Source of the DNA: Streptomyces neyagawaensis
GTDB lineage: Bacteria > Actinomycetota > Actinomycetes > Streptomycetales > Streptomycetaceae
DNA: 64,000 nt
Direction of reading: 5' to 3'
Assembly: GCF_023516595.1 (NCBI RefSeq)
Contig: NZ_JAMGBG010000052.1
Location: 94,225-158,224, forward strand
Shown: positions 56,924 to 64,000 of the stretch, piece by piece
How positions within the stretch are numbered: position 1 is the stretch's first letter
How the letters are laid out: every line of letters begins with the position of its first letter
Notes under the pieces: model-generated
What the model saw: only the letters and a program-made list of their open reading frames with translations
Databases searched by the model: none
What the model was told of the DNA's origin: nothing
Position numbers and translations under genes: made by a program

Positions 56924-57418
56924 CTACTTCGCGTCGGACTCGCCGTCTGTCTTCTTCGGCTCTGCTTCGTCGGCCTTCGCCTCGACGGCCTCGTCGGTCG
57001 CGTCGTCGGACACGTCCTTCTTGCCGAGGTCGATGGGCTTGTCGTCGGAAGCGGCGGAAGCGTCGTCGGAGGGCTCGTCGGTCTCGGTGAGGGAGGAGGC
57101 GTCGTCCGGGACGACGTCGGACTTCAGGTCGTGCTCGATGCCGTGGACGATGCGGTTGTACTCCTCGTCGCTGAGGACGGCACCGATGGCGTTCTTCGCG
57201 AACAGCAGCTCGACGCCCGGCCCGGCGTCGAGGAGGACCGTGTCCTCGCTGACCTCCTTGACCGTCGCGTACATGCCCCCGATCGTGCGGACGCCGGAAC
57301 CGGGCTGCATCTGGTTCCGCATGTCGACGGCCTGCTGCTGCTTCTTCTTGGCCGATCGGGTCATCAGGATCATGGCCCCGATGAGCACGATGAACGGGAG
57401 GAGGGTCACGAGACTCAC
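56924..57418 (-). CDS. yajC: preprotein translocase subunit YajC
   Basis: 164 residues, GTG start. One N-terminal transmembrane helix (LLPFIVLIGAMILMTRSAKKKQQQ), then the conserved QPGSGVRTIGGMYATVKEV and VELLFAKNAIGAVL. The last 60 residues are a highly acidic tail (DDKPIDLGKKDVSDDATDE), longer than in E. coli. Accessory to SecDF. 130 bp upstream of secD. Confidence 0.96.
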   Translation of the reverse strand: MSLVTLLPFIVLIGAMILMTRSAKKKQQQAVDMRNQMQPGSGVRTIGGMYATVKEVSEDTVLLDAGPGVELLFAKNAIGAVLSDEEYNRIVHGIEHDLKSDVVPDDASSLTETDEPSDDASAASDDKPIDLGKKDVSDDATDEAVEAKADEAEPKKTDGESDAK

Positions 57419-57592
57419 GGGTCGGAACTTCCTTCACACGACCGCGATGGCGAGCGGCCTGATGGTTGGGGGTATGTGTGCTGCCGACAAGGGCGGCATC
57501 GGCGGAGTCTAAGCGAGTCCACCGTGATGGAACAACGCACAGCATGTCACCGTGGTTCCTTGCCGGGCGAGTACCGCGCCGTCACGAGAGGG

Positions 57593-58663
57593 TCACGCCC
57601 CGAACAGGTCCTGTTGTCCGTTTCCGCCGGTCGTGCCGCGTGGCGGGGTGAGTCCGAGGTGGGTCCAGGCGGCGGGGGTGGCGACCCGTCCGCGGGGGGT
57701 CCGGGCGAGCAGTCCCTCGCGGACGAGGAAGGGTTCGGCGACCTCTTCGACGGTCTCGCGCTCCTCCCCCACGGCGACGGCGAGGGTGGACAGGCCGACC
57801 GGTCCGCCGCCGAAGAGTTTGAGCAGGGCCTGAAGGACACCGCGATCGAGACGGTCGAGGCCGCGGGCGTCGACCTCGTAGACGGCGAGGGCCGCGGCGG
57901 CGATGTCGCGCGTGATGATCCCGTCCGCCTTGACCTGCGCGTAGTCGCGGACGCGGCGCAGCAGGCGGTTGGCGATACGGGGCGTACCGCGGGAGCGGCC
58001 GGCGATCTCGGCGGCGCCCTCCGGGTTGATCTCCACATCGAGGAGGTTCGCCGAGCGGTGGATGACCCGTTCCAACTCGGCGGGTTCGTAGAACTCCATG
58101 TGCGCGGTGAAGCCGAAGCGGTCGCGCAGCGGCGGCGGCAGCAGTCCCGCGCGGGTGGTGGCGCCGACCAGCGTGAACGGGGGGAGTTCCAGCGGGATGG
58201 CGGTGGCGCCGGGGCCCTTGCCGACGATGACGTCGACCCGGAAGTCCTCCATCGCCATGTACAGCATCTCCTCGGCGGGCCGGGACATGCGGTGGATCTC
58301 GTCGAGGAAGAGGACCTCGCCCTCCTGGAGGGAGGAGAGGATCGCGGCCAGGTCGCCCGCGTGCTGGATGGCAGGGCCGGAGGTGATGCGGATGGGGGCG
58401 CCCATCTCGGCCGCGATGATCATGGAGAGGGTGGTCTTGCCGAGGCCCGGGGCGCCGGAGAGCAGGACGTGGTCGGCCGTCGCCCCGCGTGCGCGTGCGG
58501 CCCGCAGGACGAGGTCGAGTTGTTCGCGGACCTTCTCCTGGCCGATGAACTCGTCCAGGTCCTTGGGGCGTAGGGCCGCCTCGACGGCCTGGTCCTCACG
58601 GTCGGCGACAGAACCCACCAGCCGCTCGGGGGCTGTCGCGTCGGTCGTGTCGTCCCAGTTCAT
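57593..58663 (-). CDS. ruvB: Holliday junction branch-migration helicase RuvB
   Basis: 356 residues, ATG start. AAA+ hexameric motor. Walker A LLSGAPGLGKTTLSMII, Walker B VLFLDEIHRMS, arginine finger region and the winged helix at the C-terminus (GLLARTPRGRVATPAAWTHLGL). Forms the RuvABC resolvasome with the two upstream genes. 96 bases after ruvA. Confidence 0.98.
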   Translation of the reverse strand: MNWDDTTDATAPERLVGSVADREDQAVEAALRPKDLDEFIGQEKVREQLDLVLRAARARGATADHVLLSGAPGLGKTTLSMIIAAEMGAPIRITSGPAIQHAGDLAAILSSLQEGEVLFLDEIHRMSRPAEEMLYMAMEDFRVDVIVGKGPGATAIPLELPPFTLVGATTRAGLLPPPLRDRFGFTAHMEFYEPAELERVIHRSANLLDVEINPEGAAEIAGRSRGTPRIANRLLRRVRDYAQVKADGIITRDIAAAALAVYEVDARGLDRLDRGVLQALLKLFGGGPVGLSTLAVAVGEERETVEEVAEPFLVREGLLARTPRGRVATPAAWTHLGLTPPRGTTGGNGQQDLFGA

Positions 58664-58759
58664 CTGCTGTGCCTCGCGGGTCGCGGTCGGGTGGAGGGGC
58701 GGTGGTGAGGGAGTCGTGGGGGCCGGGCCCGTGTACGGTGCGCGGCCTCAACGACTCGG

Positions 58760-59365
58760 TCAGCGGGCTCTGTTCAGGGTCTGGAGGGCGGCCTTCAGCA
58801 ACTGGCCCACCTGCGGGGTGCCTTCGGCGGCCTCGGCCTGGGGGGCGACGGCCGACACTGCCTCGTCGGCCTCACGGGTCGCGTAGCCGAGGCCGATCAG
58901 GGCCGCGTGCAGCTGGTCGCGCCAGCCCTGGGTGACCGGGGCGCCGATCGCGGGGGCGCCGATGGGCTCGCCGAGGCGGTCCTTCAGTTCCAACAGCAGT
59001 TTCTGGGCGCCCTTCTTGCCGATGCCGGGGACGGCGATCAGCGCCTTCTCGTCTCCGGTCGACACGGCTCGGCGCAGGCCGTCGGGGGTGTGCACGGCCA
59101 GCATCGCCTGGGCAAGGCGGGGGCCGACGCCGCTCGCGGTCTGGAGCAGTTCGAAGACCTGGCGCTCGTCGTCGTCGACGAAGCCGTAGAGGGTGAGGGA
59201 GTCCTCGCGGACGACGAGGGAGGTGGCGAGCTTGGCCGGCTGGCCGAGGCGCAGGGTGGAGAGGGTGTTGGGCGTGCACTGGACGGCCATGCCGACGCCG
59301 CCGACCTCGACCACCGCGGTGTCGGGAGCGAGGGCGGCGATCGTGCCGCTGACGAAGGCGATCAT
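58760..59365 (-). CDS. ruvA: Holliday junction protein RuvA
   Basis: 201 residues from the ATG at 59363-59365, overlapping the ruvC stop (ATGA). OB-fold domain I (about 1-65, MIAFVSGTIAALAPDTAVVE), tandem HhH domain II (ASGVGPRLAQAMLAV and VPGIGKKGAQKLLLELKDR), flexible linker and domain III that binds RuvB (about 150-201). Confidence 0.98.
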   Translation of the reverse strand: MIAFVSGTIAALAPDTAVVEVGGVGMAVQCTPNTLSTLRLGQPAKLATSLVVREDSLTLYGFVDDDERQVFELLQTASGVGPRLAQAMLAVHTPDGLRRAVSTGDEKALIAVPGIGKKGAQKLLLELKDRLGEPIGAPAIGAPVTQGWRDQLHAALIGLGYATREADEAVSAVAPQAEAAEGTPQVGQLLKAALQTLNRAR

Positions 59366-59910
59366 GCCGTACGGCCTTTCCGTGCGTGCGGTGCTTGGGC
59401 TGCGTGCAGGGCGACGGCCTGCTGGAGGCGGTTCTGGGCGGGGGCCCGCCAGATGTGGCAGATGGCGAGGGCGAGGGCGTCGGCGGCATCCGCCGGCTTC
59501 GGGGGCGCGTCGAGCCGCAGCAGACGGGTGACCATGGCGCCGACCTGGGCCTTGTCGGCGCGGCCGCTGCCGGTGACGGCGGCCTTGACCTCGCTGGGGG
59601 TGTGCAGGGCGACCGGGATGCCGCGGCGGGCCGCGCACAGCATGGCGACGGCGCTGGCCTGGGCGGTGCCCATGACCGTGCGGACGTTGTGCTGGCTGAA
59701 CACCCGCTCCACGGCGACGAATTCGGGGCGGTGCTCGTCGAGCCACTGCTCGATGCCCTGCTCCACGGCGACGAGGCGGTGGCCGAGGTCGGCGTCCGCC
59801 GGCGTACGGACGACACCGACGCCGAGCATGGTCAGCGGCCGTCCGGCGACGCCCTCCACGACCCCGACTCCGCAGCGGGTCAGCCCCGGGTCCACCCCCA
59901 GTACGCGCAC
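59362..59910 (-). CDS. ruvC: Holliday junction endonuclease RuvC
   Basis: 182 residues, GTG start. RNase H-like resolvase; all four catalytic acids are visible: D7 (VLGVDPGLTRCG), E68 (AVERVF), D141 and D144 (PADAADALALAICH). First gene of ruvC-ruvA-ruvB, 140 bp downstream of yebC. Confidence 0.98.
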   Translation of the reverse strand: MRVLGVDPGLTRCGVGVVEGVAGRPLTMLGVGVVRTPADADLGHRLVAVEQGIEQWLDEHRPEFVAVERVFSQHNVRTVMGTAQASAVAMLCAARRGIPVALHTPSEVKAAVTGSGRADKAQVGAMVTRLLRLDAPPKPADAADALALAICHIWRAPAQNRLQQAVALHAAQAPHARKGRTA

Positions 59911-59977
59911 GCGCCCCTCCCATCGATCACCTGTTTGTGCAGGCTATCGGGTGCCACTGACAACGGCCGACAACGCG

Positions 59978-60009
59978 ACGGGCCGACGGGGTGTGTCCCG
60001 TCGGCCCGT
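59978..60009 (-). terminator. yebC terminator hairpin
   Basis: ACGGGCCGACGGG and CCCGTCGGCCCGT pair perfectly (13 bp) around GTGTGT, 41 bases after the yebC stop. Confidence 0.75.
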
Positions 60010-60050
60010 GGGAGTCCGCTCGAACGTGGAGTCCGTCCGGCTCGCGGCGG

Positions 60051-60803
60051 TTACGCGTCGACCTTGGCCATCACGTCGTCGCTGACGTCGAAGTTCGCGA
60101 AGACGTTCTGGACGTCGTCGCTGTCCTCGAGGGCGTCGATCAGCTTGAAGATCTTCTTGGCGCCCTCCTCGTCCAGCTCGACCTGCATGGTCGGGACGAA
60201 GTTGGCCTCGGCGGAGTCGTAGTCGATCCCGGCGTCCTGGAGGGAGGTACGGACCGCGACCAGGTCGGTGGCCTCGCTGAGCACCTCGAAGGACTCGCCC
60301 AGGTCGTTGACCTCCTCGGCGCCCGCGTCGAGCACGACCTCCAGGACGTCGTCCTCGGACAGCTCGCCCTTGGGGACGATCACGACGCCCTTGCGGTTGA
60401 AGAGGTACGACACGGAACCCGGGTCGGCCATCGAGCCGCCGTTGCGGGTCATGGCGACGCGGACGTCGGAGGCGGCGCGGTTGCGGTTGTCGGTGAGGCA
60501 CTCGATGAGCACCGCGACACCGTTCGGACCGTAGCCCTCGTACATGATCGTCTCGTAGTCGGCGCCACCGGCCTCGAGACCGCCGCCGCGCTTGATCGCG
60601 GAGTCGATGTTCTTGTTGGGAACCGACTGCTTCTTCGCCTTCTGCACGGCGTCGTAGAGCGTCGGGTTGCCCTCGAGGTCCACGCCGCCCATCCGGGCCG
60701 CGACTTCGATGTTCTTGATCAGCTTCGCGAAGAGCTTGCCGCGCTTGGCGTCGATCACGGCCTTCTTGTGCTTCGTCGTAGCCCATTTAGAGTGGCCGGA
60801 CAT
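60051..60803 (-). CDS. yebC: YebC/PmpR-family regulatory protein
   Basis: 250 residues, ATG start. SGHSKWATTKHKKAVIDAKR is the family start, with GPNGVAVLIECLTDNRNR in the middle. Family members were described as transcription factors, and more recent work on YebC proteins points to relief of polyproline stalling at ribosomes. Which applies here is not shown by the sequence. The next genes are ruvCAB, the usual neighbours. Confidence 0.96.
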   Translation of the reverse strand: MSGHSKWATTKHKKAVIDAKRGKLFAKLIKNIEVAARMGGVDLEGNPTLYDAVQKAKKQSVPNKNIDSAIKRGGGLEAGGADYETIMYEGYGPNGVAVLIECLTDNRNRAASDVRVAMTRNGGSMADPGSVSYLFNRKGVVIVPKGELSEDDVLEVVLDAGAEEVNDLGESFEVLSEATDLVAVRTSLQDAGIDYDSAEANFVPTMQVELDEEGAKKIFKLIDALEDSDDVQNVFANFDVSDDVMAKVDA

Positions 60804-60851
60804 CTGCCTGTCTCCTTCGCGTTACCCAACTCCGTACGAACCCCAGAGATC

Positions 60852-61460
60852 CTACAAGGATCCCGCCGCCCGGTTCGCGCGCACCATGTCGACAAAGAGG
60901 GCGTGCAGGCGGTGGTCGCCGGTCAGCTCCGGGTGGAACGACGTGGCCAGCGCGTTGCCCTGACGTACGGCGACGATGTGACCGTCGTGCTCGGCCAGCA
61001 CTTCCGTCTGCGCGCCCACGGACTCCACCCAGGGGGCGCGGATGAAGACGCCCTCCACGGGAGCGCCCTCGACGCCCGTCACGTCGACCGCCGCCTCGAA
61101 GGACTCGTTCTGACGCCCGAAGGCGTTGCGGCGCACGATCATGTCGATGCCGCCGATGGTCTCCTGCCCCGAACGCGGGTCGAGGATCTTGTCGGCGAGC
61201 ATGATCAGGCCGGCGCAGGTGCCGTACACGGGCAGTCCGGAGCGGACACGCGTGCGCAGGGGCTCCATGAGGCCGAAGAGAACGGCCAGCTTGGAGATGG
61301 TGGTGGACTCGCCGCCGGGGATGACGAGGCCGTCCACCTCGGCGAGTTCCTCGGGGCGCCGCACCGGCCTGGCCACGGCGTCCGCCGCGGCCAGGGCGAT
61401 GAGGTGCTCCCGTACGTCACCCTGGAGGGCCAGGACGCCTATGACGGGGGTGTTGCTCAT
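60852..61460 (-). CDS. pdxT: pyridoxal 5'-phosphate synthase glutaminase subunit PdxT
   Basis: 202 residues. Glutaminase that passes ammonia to PdxS. Catalytic Cys82 in VYGTCAGLIMLAD and the His/Glu pair in TSFHPELTGD; oxyanion loop PGGESTTISKL. Six bases after the pdxS stop, co-transcribed. Longer at the C-terminus than needed? No, typical length. Confidence 0.98.
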   Translation of the reverse strand: MSNTPVIGVLALQGDVREHLIALAAADAVARPVRRPEELAEVDGLVIPGGESTTISKLAVLFGLMEPLRTRVRSGLPVYGTCAGLIMLADKILDPRSGQETIGGIDMIVRRNAFGRQNESFEAAVDVTGVEGAPVEGVFIRAPWVESVGAQTEVLAEHDGHIVAVRQGNALATSFHPELTGDHRLHALFVDMVRANRAAGSL

Positions 61461-61466
61461 GGGTGC

Positions 61467-62381
61467 TTACCAGCCCCGGTTCGCGTAGCGCTCGGCCTCG
61501 GGGAGGGTGTCGCAGTTGATGCCGACCATGGCCTCGCCCAGGTTGCGGGAGGCGTCCGCGATGATCTTCGGGTCGTCGTAGAAGGTGGTGGCCTTCACGA
61601 TGGCGGCGGCGCGCTTGGCCGGGTCACCCGACTTGAAGATGCCGGAGCCGACGAAGACGCCCTCGGCGCCCAGCTGGCGCATCAGCGCGGCGTCGGCGGG
61701 GGTGGCGACACCACCGGCGGAGAAGAGGACGACCGGGAGCTTGCCCAGCTCGGCGACCTCCTTGACCAGCTCGTACGGGGCGCGCAGCTCCTTGGCGGCG
61801 GCGTACAGCTCGTTGTTGTCGAAGCCGCGCAGCTTGGCGATCTCGTTCTTGATCTGGCGCAGGTGTCGCACGGCCTCGACGACGTTGCCGGTGCCGGCCT
61901 CGCCCTTGGAGCGGATCATGGCCGCGCCCTCGGCGATACGGCGCAGGGCCTCGCCGAGGTTGGTGGCGCCGCAGACGAAGGGGGTGGTGAACGCCCACTT
62001 GTCGGAGTGGTTGACCTCGTCGGCCGGGGTGAGGACCTCGGACTCGTCGATGTAGTCGACGCCGAGGGACTGCAGGACCTGGGCCTCGACGAAGTGGCCG
62101 ATGCGGGACTTGGCCATGACCGGGATGGAGACGGCCTCGATGATGCCCTCGATCATGTCCGGGTCGGACATACGGGCGACGCCGCCGTCCTTGCGGATGT
62201 CGGCCGGGACCCGCTCCAGGGCCATGACCGCGACCGCGCCCGCGTCCTCGGCGATCTTCGCCTGCTCCGGGGTGACGACGTCCATGATCACACCGCCCTT
62301 GAGCTGCTCGGCCATGCCGCGCTTCACGCGGGCAGTGCCGGTCTCGGGGGTCTGGGCGGCGGAGTTGGGCAAGCTGGACAC
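61467..62381 (-). CDS. pdxS: pyridoxal 5'-phosphate synthase subunit PdxS
   Basis: 304 residues from a GTG at 62379-62381 with GAGG eight bases upstream. Builds PLP from ribose 5-phosphate, glyceraldehyde 3-phosphate and ammonia. Signatures: KGGVIMDVVTPEQAKIAEDA, catalytic Lys in PVMAKSRIGHFVEA and the second Lys region CGATNLGEALRRI, and LFSAGGVATPADAALMRQLG. The reading frame stays open far upstream only because the repeats there lack stop codons; that part is not translated. A 23-bp tandem array lies 131-268 bases upstream of the start. Confidence 0.98.
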   Translation of the reverse strand: MSSLPNSAAQTPETGTARVKRGMAEQLKGGVIMDVVTPEQAKIAEDAGAVAVMALERVPADIRKDGGVARMSDPDMIEGIIEAVSIPVMAKSRIGHFVEAQVLQSLGVDYIDESEVLTPADEVNHSDKWAFTTPFVCGATNLGEALRRIAEGAAMIRSKGEAGTGNVVEAVRHLRQIKNEIAKLRGFDNNELYAAAKELRAPYELVKEVAELGKLPVVLFSAGGVATPADAALMRQLGAEGVFVGSGIFKSGDPAKRAAAIVKATTFYDDPKIIADASRNLGEAMVGINCDTLPEAERYANRGW

Positions 62382-62770
62382 GGGTTCGACCTCGCTCGGT
62401 GGAAGAGGGTTTCTGCAATCACCGAGGAAACGGGAGAGGCACAGGCCACTGCAAGGGCCAATGGAGAGGCGGTGGATCGTTTTCCGGCCGCGGGGTCGGC
62501 CAGGGCGGGGGCGCGGAGCCGGTCGAGCGCCATACGCGGAGCAGCCCGGACGGTGTGCGCGGAGCCGGTCGAGCGCCGCACGCGGAGCCGCTCGGGCGGT
62601 GTGCGCGGAGCCGCTCGGGCGGTGTGCGCGGAGCCGCTCGGGGTGGGCCTGGATGTGCGGCGGGTGCGGCTGGACGCGTGGTTGTTCAGGCGGCGCCCTG
62701 CGCCTGTGACCAGCAGCGTTGCGGCCCTGGCTTGCCCTCGGCCCCCGTCGCCGTACCCGCGCCGCCGTCG
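62382..62770. other. 389-bp pdxS upstream region
   Basis: Holds the presumed pdxS-pdxT promoter and the 23-bp tandem array (62512-62649). Open frames through the array lack normal third-position bias and are products of the repeat. No other signal is clear. Confidence 0.5.
62512..62649. repeat. tandem array of six 23-bp units upstream of pdxS
   Basis: Units start exactly every 23 bases at 62512, 62535, 62558, 62581, 62604 and 62627. The core is CGCGGAGCCG(C/G)TCG(G/A)GCG. Units 1 and 3 share GGTCGAGCGCC; units 4, 5 and 6 share CTCGGGCGG or CTCGGGG, so a two-unit block has been duplicated. There are no unique spacers, so it is a minisatellite, not CRISPR. Confidence 0.92.
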
Positions 62771-63316
62771 TCAGGTCGTCGGTCGGTCGGCCAGGGCGGC
62801 CGGGGGCTCGTCGTCCATCTCGAAGGCCAGCGGGAAGGGCGCGTGGCCGGCGAGACGGAACCAGCGGACCTTGCGGTGGCGGCGCAGGGCGCGGGCCGCG
62901 CGCACGGCGTCGTTGTGGAAGCGGCGGGCCATGGGGACCCGGCGGACGGCCTGGGCCAGCTCGTTCGCGGCGTCCTCTCCTCCGGGCGCCTCCCGTACCG
63001 CCTCCACCTGCTGCGCCTCGCCGAACACGGCGCGCAGCGCCTGGCTCAGCTCGCTCTCGGCGACCTCGCGCTGCTCCTCCTCGGCCTGCCGCGCGGCGTG
63101 CGCCGCCTCGTAGAGCACGATGGAGGCGGCCGGGTCCAGCACCCCGGAGGTGGCCAGTTCCTGGGCGACCGAGGCACGGCGCAGCAACTGCGCGTCGAGC
63201 GCGGCACGGGCGGCGTCGATGCGCGCGTGCAGACGGTCGAGGCGCCCCGCCGTCCAGCTCAGGTAGAGGCCGATCGCGAAGAGGACGACCGCGATCCAGA
63301 TGAGTGTCGAAGTCAC
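62771..63316 (-). CDS. membrane-anchored helical protein of unknown function
   Basis: 181 residues from a GTG at 63314-63316; a TTG three codons earlier is also possible, and neither has a clear ribosome site. One transmembrane helix at about 3-22 (STLIWIAVVLFAIGLYLSW), then a long Ala/Arg/Glu-rich helix (about 25-135), reminiscent of LemA-like shape, ending in a region with ARALRRHRKVRWFRLAGHAP. Function unknown. It is bracketed by two tandem-repeat arrays. Confidence 0.85.
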   Translation of the reverse strand: MTSTLIWIAVVLFAIGLYLSWTAGRLDRLHARIDAARAALDAQLLRRASVAQELATSGVLDPAASIVLYEAAHAARQAEEEQREVAESELSQALRAVFGEAQQVEAVREAPGGEDAANELAQAVRRVPMARRFHNDAVRAARALRRHRKVRWFRLAGHAPFPLAFEMDDEPPAALADRPTT

Positions 63317-63342
63317 GGGCCGCAAGGCTACCGGTGCCGAGC

Positions 63343-64000
63343 ACGCCCGCCGGACCCACCCGAAGCCCGGCCGTCAGAGCCCCGGCCCGCACTGCCGCCG
63401 AGGCGGGCCTCCGCCCCGGCCCGCCCGAGGCCCGGCGTACGGGCACCAGCCCGTGCCGCCGCCGGGGCCGTCCGGCCAAGGGGCCCCCTCCTGGCCGCGG
63501 CACCGCGACTTCGCCCGCCGGGAGGGCTCGGCTGCCGGGCACGCCCGCCGGACCCACCCGAAGCCCGGCCGTCAGAGCCCCGGCCCGCACTGCCGCCGAG
63601 GCGGGCCTCCGCCCCGGCCCGCCCGAGGCCCGGCGTACGGGCACCAGCCCGTGCCGCCGCCGGGGCCGTCCGGCCAAGGGGCCCCCTCCTGGCCGCGGCA
63701 CCGCGACTTCGCCCGCCGGGAGGGCTCGGCTGCCGGGCGCGCCCGCCGGACCCACCCGAAGCCCGGCCGTCAGAGCCCCGGCCCGCACTGCCGCCGAGGC
63801 GGGCCTCCGCCCCGGCCCGCCCGAGGCCCGGCGTACGGGCACCAGCCCGTGCCGCCGCCGGGGCCGTCCGGCCAAGGGGCCCCCTCCTGGCCGCGGCACC
63901 GCGACTTCGCCCGCCGGGAGGGCTCGGCTGCCGGGCGCGCCCGCCGGACCCACCCGAAGCCCGGCCGTCAGAGCCCCGGCCCGCACTGCCGCCGAGGCGG
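63343..64000. repeat. 198-bp tandem repeat, at least three copies, running off the right edge
   Basis: Copies start at 63343, 63541, 63739 and 63937, the last one cut by the window end. They appear identical apart from the first base (A in copies 1-2, G in copies 3-4). The unit length is 66 codons, so frames stay open on both strands, but the encoded Ala/Gly/Pro/Arg-rich text lacks normal codon bias. Each unit contains short inverted repeats such as GGCCAAGGGGCC. The array starts 27 bases upstream of the membrane-protein gene; its full copy number is not visible. Confidence 0.95.

Noticed and set aside
62512..62649. CRISPR-like array
   Set aside because: Units are directly adjacent with no unique spacers, and there are no cas genes anywhere in the window.
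62382..63986. A 500-codon upstream extension of the pdxS frame through both repeat arrays
   Set aside because: PdxS has a normal length and ribosome site at 62381; the extension runs antisense-free but without codon bias through minisatellites and over the membrane-protein gene.
63343..64000. A 66-residue repeat protein encoded by the 198-bp array
   Set aside because: The translation is almost only Ala, Gly, Pro, Arg and Val in each frame, no start with a ribosome site is seen, and the array runs off the edge, so coding cannot be supported.

Overview
The window is a high-GC actinobacterial chromosome segment, almost certainly Streptomyces. BldD, the streptomycete nucleoid protein sIHF and the actinobacterial GuaB1 are present, start codons are often GTG (a few TTG), ribosome sites are strong GGAGG types, and the gene order follows, as far as I remember it, the core block SCO1461-SCO1524 of S. 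coelicolor. I see no tRNA, rRNA, IS element, prophage or CRISPR array. Nearly everything is core housekeeping on the minus strand; seven genes are on the plus strand or divergent (MMPL transporter, its unknown neighbour, an HTH protein, bldD, a cyclophilin and a DUF349 protein, with the metallo-hydrolase diverging from the cyclophilin).

Layout. 0.3-4.3 kb: guaB1, a barstar-like gene, a SorC/DeoR sugar regulator, rpe. 4.4-7.2 kb: MMPL exporter plus an unknown protein (plus strand). 7.2-13.2 kb: rsmB, fmt (initiator tRNA formylation), an HTH protein with a Met/Pro/Gln tail, and a helicase-motif-less priA. 13.3-17.4 kb: metK, coaBC, rpoZ, gmk, sihF. 17.7-27.8 kb: the complete pyrimidine operon pyrR-pyrB-pyrC-(membrane PH-like gene)-carA-carB-pyrD-pyrF, with a PyrR-type RNA element overlapping the pyrR ribosome site. 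28.0-28.5 kb: bldD with a promoter carrying its own operator and a textbook terminator. 28.6-38 kb: nusB, efp, an M24 peptidase homologue, a P-loop protein, aroB-aroK-aroC, aroE, mltG. 38-47.4 kb: ruvX, alaS and two small membrane/associated genes, rpsD, rarA, a VKOR protein, hisS, a metallo-beta-lactamase-fold hydrolase. 47.6-49.8 kb: cyclophilin and DUF349 coiled-coil protein. 49.9-63.3 kb: relA, a small secreted protein, apt-secF-secD-yajC, ruvB-ruvA-ruvC, yebC, pdxT-pdxS and a membrane protein.

Genes work together as tightly packed operons: ATGA/GTGA overlaps join pyrC/PH-like/carA, pyrD/pyrF, aroC/aroK/aroB, aroE/mltG, apt/secF and ruvC/ruvA. Long perfect hairpins separate the units.

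The least expected material is non-coding: four separate tandem-repeat arrays (about 34 bp x5 at 8.8 kb, about 20 bp x4-5 at 31.0 kb, 23 bp x6 at 62.5 kb, and 198 bp x3+ running off the right edge at 63.3-64.0 kb), a cluster of CGTTGCG sites at the left edge, and two copies of a dispersed Streptomyces intergenic motif. Among proteins, the M24 homologue next to efp has three substituted metal ligands, MltG has a prion-like Gln/Tyr-rich cytoplasmic tail, SecD has a long low-complexity insert, and a four-cysteine basic secreted protein sits between relA and apt. I did not find a clear multi-gene novel system; the repeat arrays flanking the 62.8-63.3 kb gene are the best candidate for something undescribed.
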